From the NCBI GenBank assembly GCA_958295945.1, contig OY282386.1:4644204-4708203 (forward strand): a DNA stretch of 64,000 nt, written 5' to 3'. The translations under genes were made by a program, and so were the position numbers. The stretch comes from Candidatus Poribacteria bacterium. GTDB taxonomy: Bacteria > Poribacteria > WGA-4E > WGA-3G. The notes under the pieces are model-generated. The model searched no databases and was not told where the DNA came from. It saw nothing but the letters and a program-made list of their open reading frames with translations. Positions 62,414 through 64,000 of this stretch are shown one piece after another (within the stretch, counting starts at the first letter, position 1; the number at the start of each line of letters is the position of its first letter).

Positions 62414-63268
62414 CTATTCAGCATCTGGTATCGGTAAGGTGTCACGATTTACAGGTTCCATTTTTTCAGAGTAAGTATCACCACGGACCCACATCACAGG
62501 ACGTATATTAGCCCCCTCTTTTTTAGGTATACGTTCTGCATTTGTACTGATATAATGTGCGACATTACACCGCCTATAGCGTAGACTGTGATTATCAGTG
62601 CTTTTGTGTAGGAGTTGGTTGTTGAACCAAATAACCGTACCCGGTGGTGCTTCAACTGCGACACCATCTTCGTCCTTTGCACCACGAGCAATTTTGAATT
62701 CATTCTGCTGTGAACCCTCTAAATCTTCATGTTTGAGTATACCTAACTTGTGACTACCCGGTATAACATATAAACATCCATTGTCTTTGTCAGCAGCATC
62801 AATGGCAGTCCACGTTCCGACTGTCATCTCCGTTTTATATTGCCAGTTAAAATACCATTTATCTTGATGCCATGGGAAACCCAAACCTATCTTTGGAGAT
62901 TTCCAGATATACAGATTATTGAGTCCGAGTATATTTGGTCCGAGTAAGTCAACAACCGGGTCGGTTAGTCGCGGGTCGCGAACACGCGCAAGAAATTCAG
63001 GGATATAAACACTTACATGATGGATTTTATGCATTGCCTGGATACCGGATGCCTCAACTTTACCATCTCTAACTAATGCATTTTGGTTTATATTATCTGC
63101 GGGGAAAGGTCTTTTTCCATCAACGATGTCATCGGCAATCTGGCGGAGAGCATCGTTTTCTTCTTCTGTGAAAACGTCATATCGGACAAAATATCCGTTT
63201 TCATCCCAGAAAGAAAGTTCATCAGGTGTCATTGCAAATTTACTTGTCATTGATTTATGGTGTTTCAT
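62414..63268 (-). CDS. Phytanoyl-CoA dioxygenase (PhyH) family protein
   Basis: This 284-residue protein has MTPDELSFWDENGYFVRYDV near the start, WHQD (His134, Asp136) for iron, CLYVIPGSHKLG as the central strand, and LLHKSTDNHSLRYRR with the distal His and Arg. It shares most of its sequence with the next gene upstream, indicating a tandem duplication. Its ATG overlaps the stop of that gene (TAATG), so translation is coupled. GGAG lies 8 nt before the ATG. The two enzymes probably form a heteromer or act on related substrates; this is inference. Confidence 0.9.
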   Translation of the reverse strand: MKHHKSMTSKFAMTPDELSFWDENGYFVRYDVFTEEENDALRQIADDIVDGKRPFPADNINQNALVRDGKVEASGIQAMHKIHHVSVYIPEFLARVRDPRLTDPVVDLLGPNILGLNNLYIWKSPKIGLGFPWHQDKWYFNWQYKTEMTVGTWTAIDAADKDNGCLYVIPGSHKLGILKHEDLEGSQQNEFKIARGAKDEDGVAVEAPPGTVIWFNNQLLHKSTDNHSLRYRRCNVAHYISTNAERIPKKEGANIRPVMWVRGDTYSEKMEPVNRDTLPIPDAE

Positions 63269-64000
63269 TAATTCTCCAAATCTGCAAGGATAGGCAAGAC
63301 ATTGTGATGGACGGGTTCCATCTTCTCCGAGTATGTCTCACCGCGTACCCACATAACCGGACGGACTTTAATTGCCTGCTTTTTGGGGAGTCGTTCAGAA
63401 TCTGCACTGATATAATGTGCGACACTACAACGTCTGAAACGCTTGCTTTGGTTATCAGTGCTTTTGTGTAGGATAGAATTGTTGAACCACACAACAGCAC
63501 CCGGTGGTACTTCAACCGCGACACCATCTTCGTCTCTTGCATCACGTGCTACCTTAAACTCATTCTGTTGTGATCCATCAAGGTCTTCATGGTCAAGTAC
63601 ACCATATTTATGGCTACCGGGGATAACATATAGACATCCGTTATCACGGTCTGCTGGATCAATAGCTGACCACGTACCGACAGTGCTTTCTGTAATATAG
63701 TTTCGGTTAAAATACCATTTATCTTGATGCCACGGGAAGCCTAATCCTATTTTTGGCGGTTTCCATATATAGAGATTATTGAGCCCCAGTATATTTTCAC
63801 CTATTAAGTCCACAACCGGATCTGTCAGGCGTGGATCCCGTGTTCGTGTAAGGAATTCAGGAGAATAATGGTTGATATGGTGAATACAATGCATCGCGTG
63901 GATTCCAGATGCTTCAACTGTTCCATCTCTAACTAATGCGTTATGGTGCACATTTGCTGCAGGGAATGGACGTTTTCTTTCAGCGATATCATCAGCGATT
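63268..64000 (-). CDS. Phytanoyl-CoA dioxygenase family protein (5' end outside the window)
   Basis: The reading frame stays open to the window edge: IADDIAERKRPFPAANVHHN precedes the GTG at 63951 and aligns with IADDIVDGKRPFPADNINQN of the downstream paralogue, so the real start lies beyond 64000. It has WHQDKWYFN, GCLYVIPGSHKYG and LHKSTDNQSKRFRR, giving the iron and 2-oxoglutarate ligands. About 240 of an expected 285 residues are present. Its stop overlaps the start of the next gene. Confidence 0.9.
   Translation of the reverse strand, partial: IADDIAERKRPFPAANVHHNALVRDGTVEASGIHAMHCIHHINHYSPEFLTRTRDPRLTDPVVDLIGENILGLNNLYIWKPPKIGLGFPWHQDKWYFNRNYITESTVGTWSAIDPADRDNGCLYVIPGSHKYGVLDHEDLDGSQQNEFKVARDARDEDGVAVEVPPGAVVWFNNSILHKSTDNQSKRFRRCSVAHYISADSERLPKKQAIKVRPVMWVRGETYSEKMEPVHHNVLPILADLEN

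Overview
The window is about 64 kb of an AT-rich bacterial chromosome, carrying complete or broken housekeeping genes (guaB, serA, truD, mutL, glnE, thiE, rsmB, rpsT) among lineage-specific families. Those families are WD40 propellers that start with a WELPEGA...RLGKG module, phytanoyl-CoA dioxygenase (PhyH) paralogues, Gfo/Idh/MocA oxidoreductases, a GH127 glycosidase, and an ECF sigma factor fused to an exported beta-sandwich region. From memory this combination resembles Candidatus Poribacteria or a close relative. That assignment is inference; no 16S gene is present. No tRNA, rRNA or CRISPR array was seen.

Layout. 1-7.6 kb: start of guaB, an oxidoreductase, a GspC-like protein, a corrinoid-type methyltransferase with an unknown duplicated-domain partner, a class A beta-lactamase-like protein, a PQQ-type propeller and a small zinc-ribbon protein. 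7.9-9.5 kb: a compact restriction-modification pair. 9.5-10.9 kb: repeat-filled intergenic DNA. 11-17 kb: serA with an ATP-grasp-like partner, then kelch, O-methyltransferase and DUF3500 genes and a decayed PDZ gene. 17.5-25.1 kb: a minus-strand run of amidohydrolase, two PhyH, DUF420 and two exported WD40 proteins. 25.2-29.5 kb: a UvrD helicase with an internal DnaQ-type exonuclease, and truD. 29.58-32.31 kb: a transposon-like element with terminal inverted repeats and a 9-bp target duplication. Its only passenger gene is split by a separate 1.13-kb IS. 32.4-45.3 kb: mutL, a broken WD40 gene, GH127, a second oxidoreductase, glnE, a frameshifted alkaline phosphatase and an orphan transcription unit with a strong promoter. 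45.5-49.8 kb: rsmB-thiE, rpsT and an M28 peptidase. 50-62 kb: a minus-strand surface/signalling island with an ECF sigma-transmembrane-beta-sandwich fusion, four WD40 paralogues in progressive decay, and a beta-sandwich plus C-type lectin protein. 62.4-64 kb: tandem PhyH paralogues.

Repeats. At least four dispersed repeat families occur. The most informative has ends GGGTGTGTAAAGTTTTTGGC, shared by small MITE-like copies and by the 2.7-kb element. Several copies end within about 25 bp upstream of well-formed sigma70 promoters (guaB, serA, mutL, glnE). This may reflect an insertion preference or a regulatory effect and is the strongest pattern not explained by ordinary gene annotation.

Gene decay is common. 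There are single-base frameshifts in an alkaline phosphatase and a WD40 gene, a deletion-type frameshift in another WD40 gene, a frameshifted PDZ remnant and an IS-split gene. Some single-base shifts could be assembly errors.
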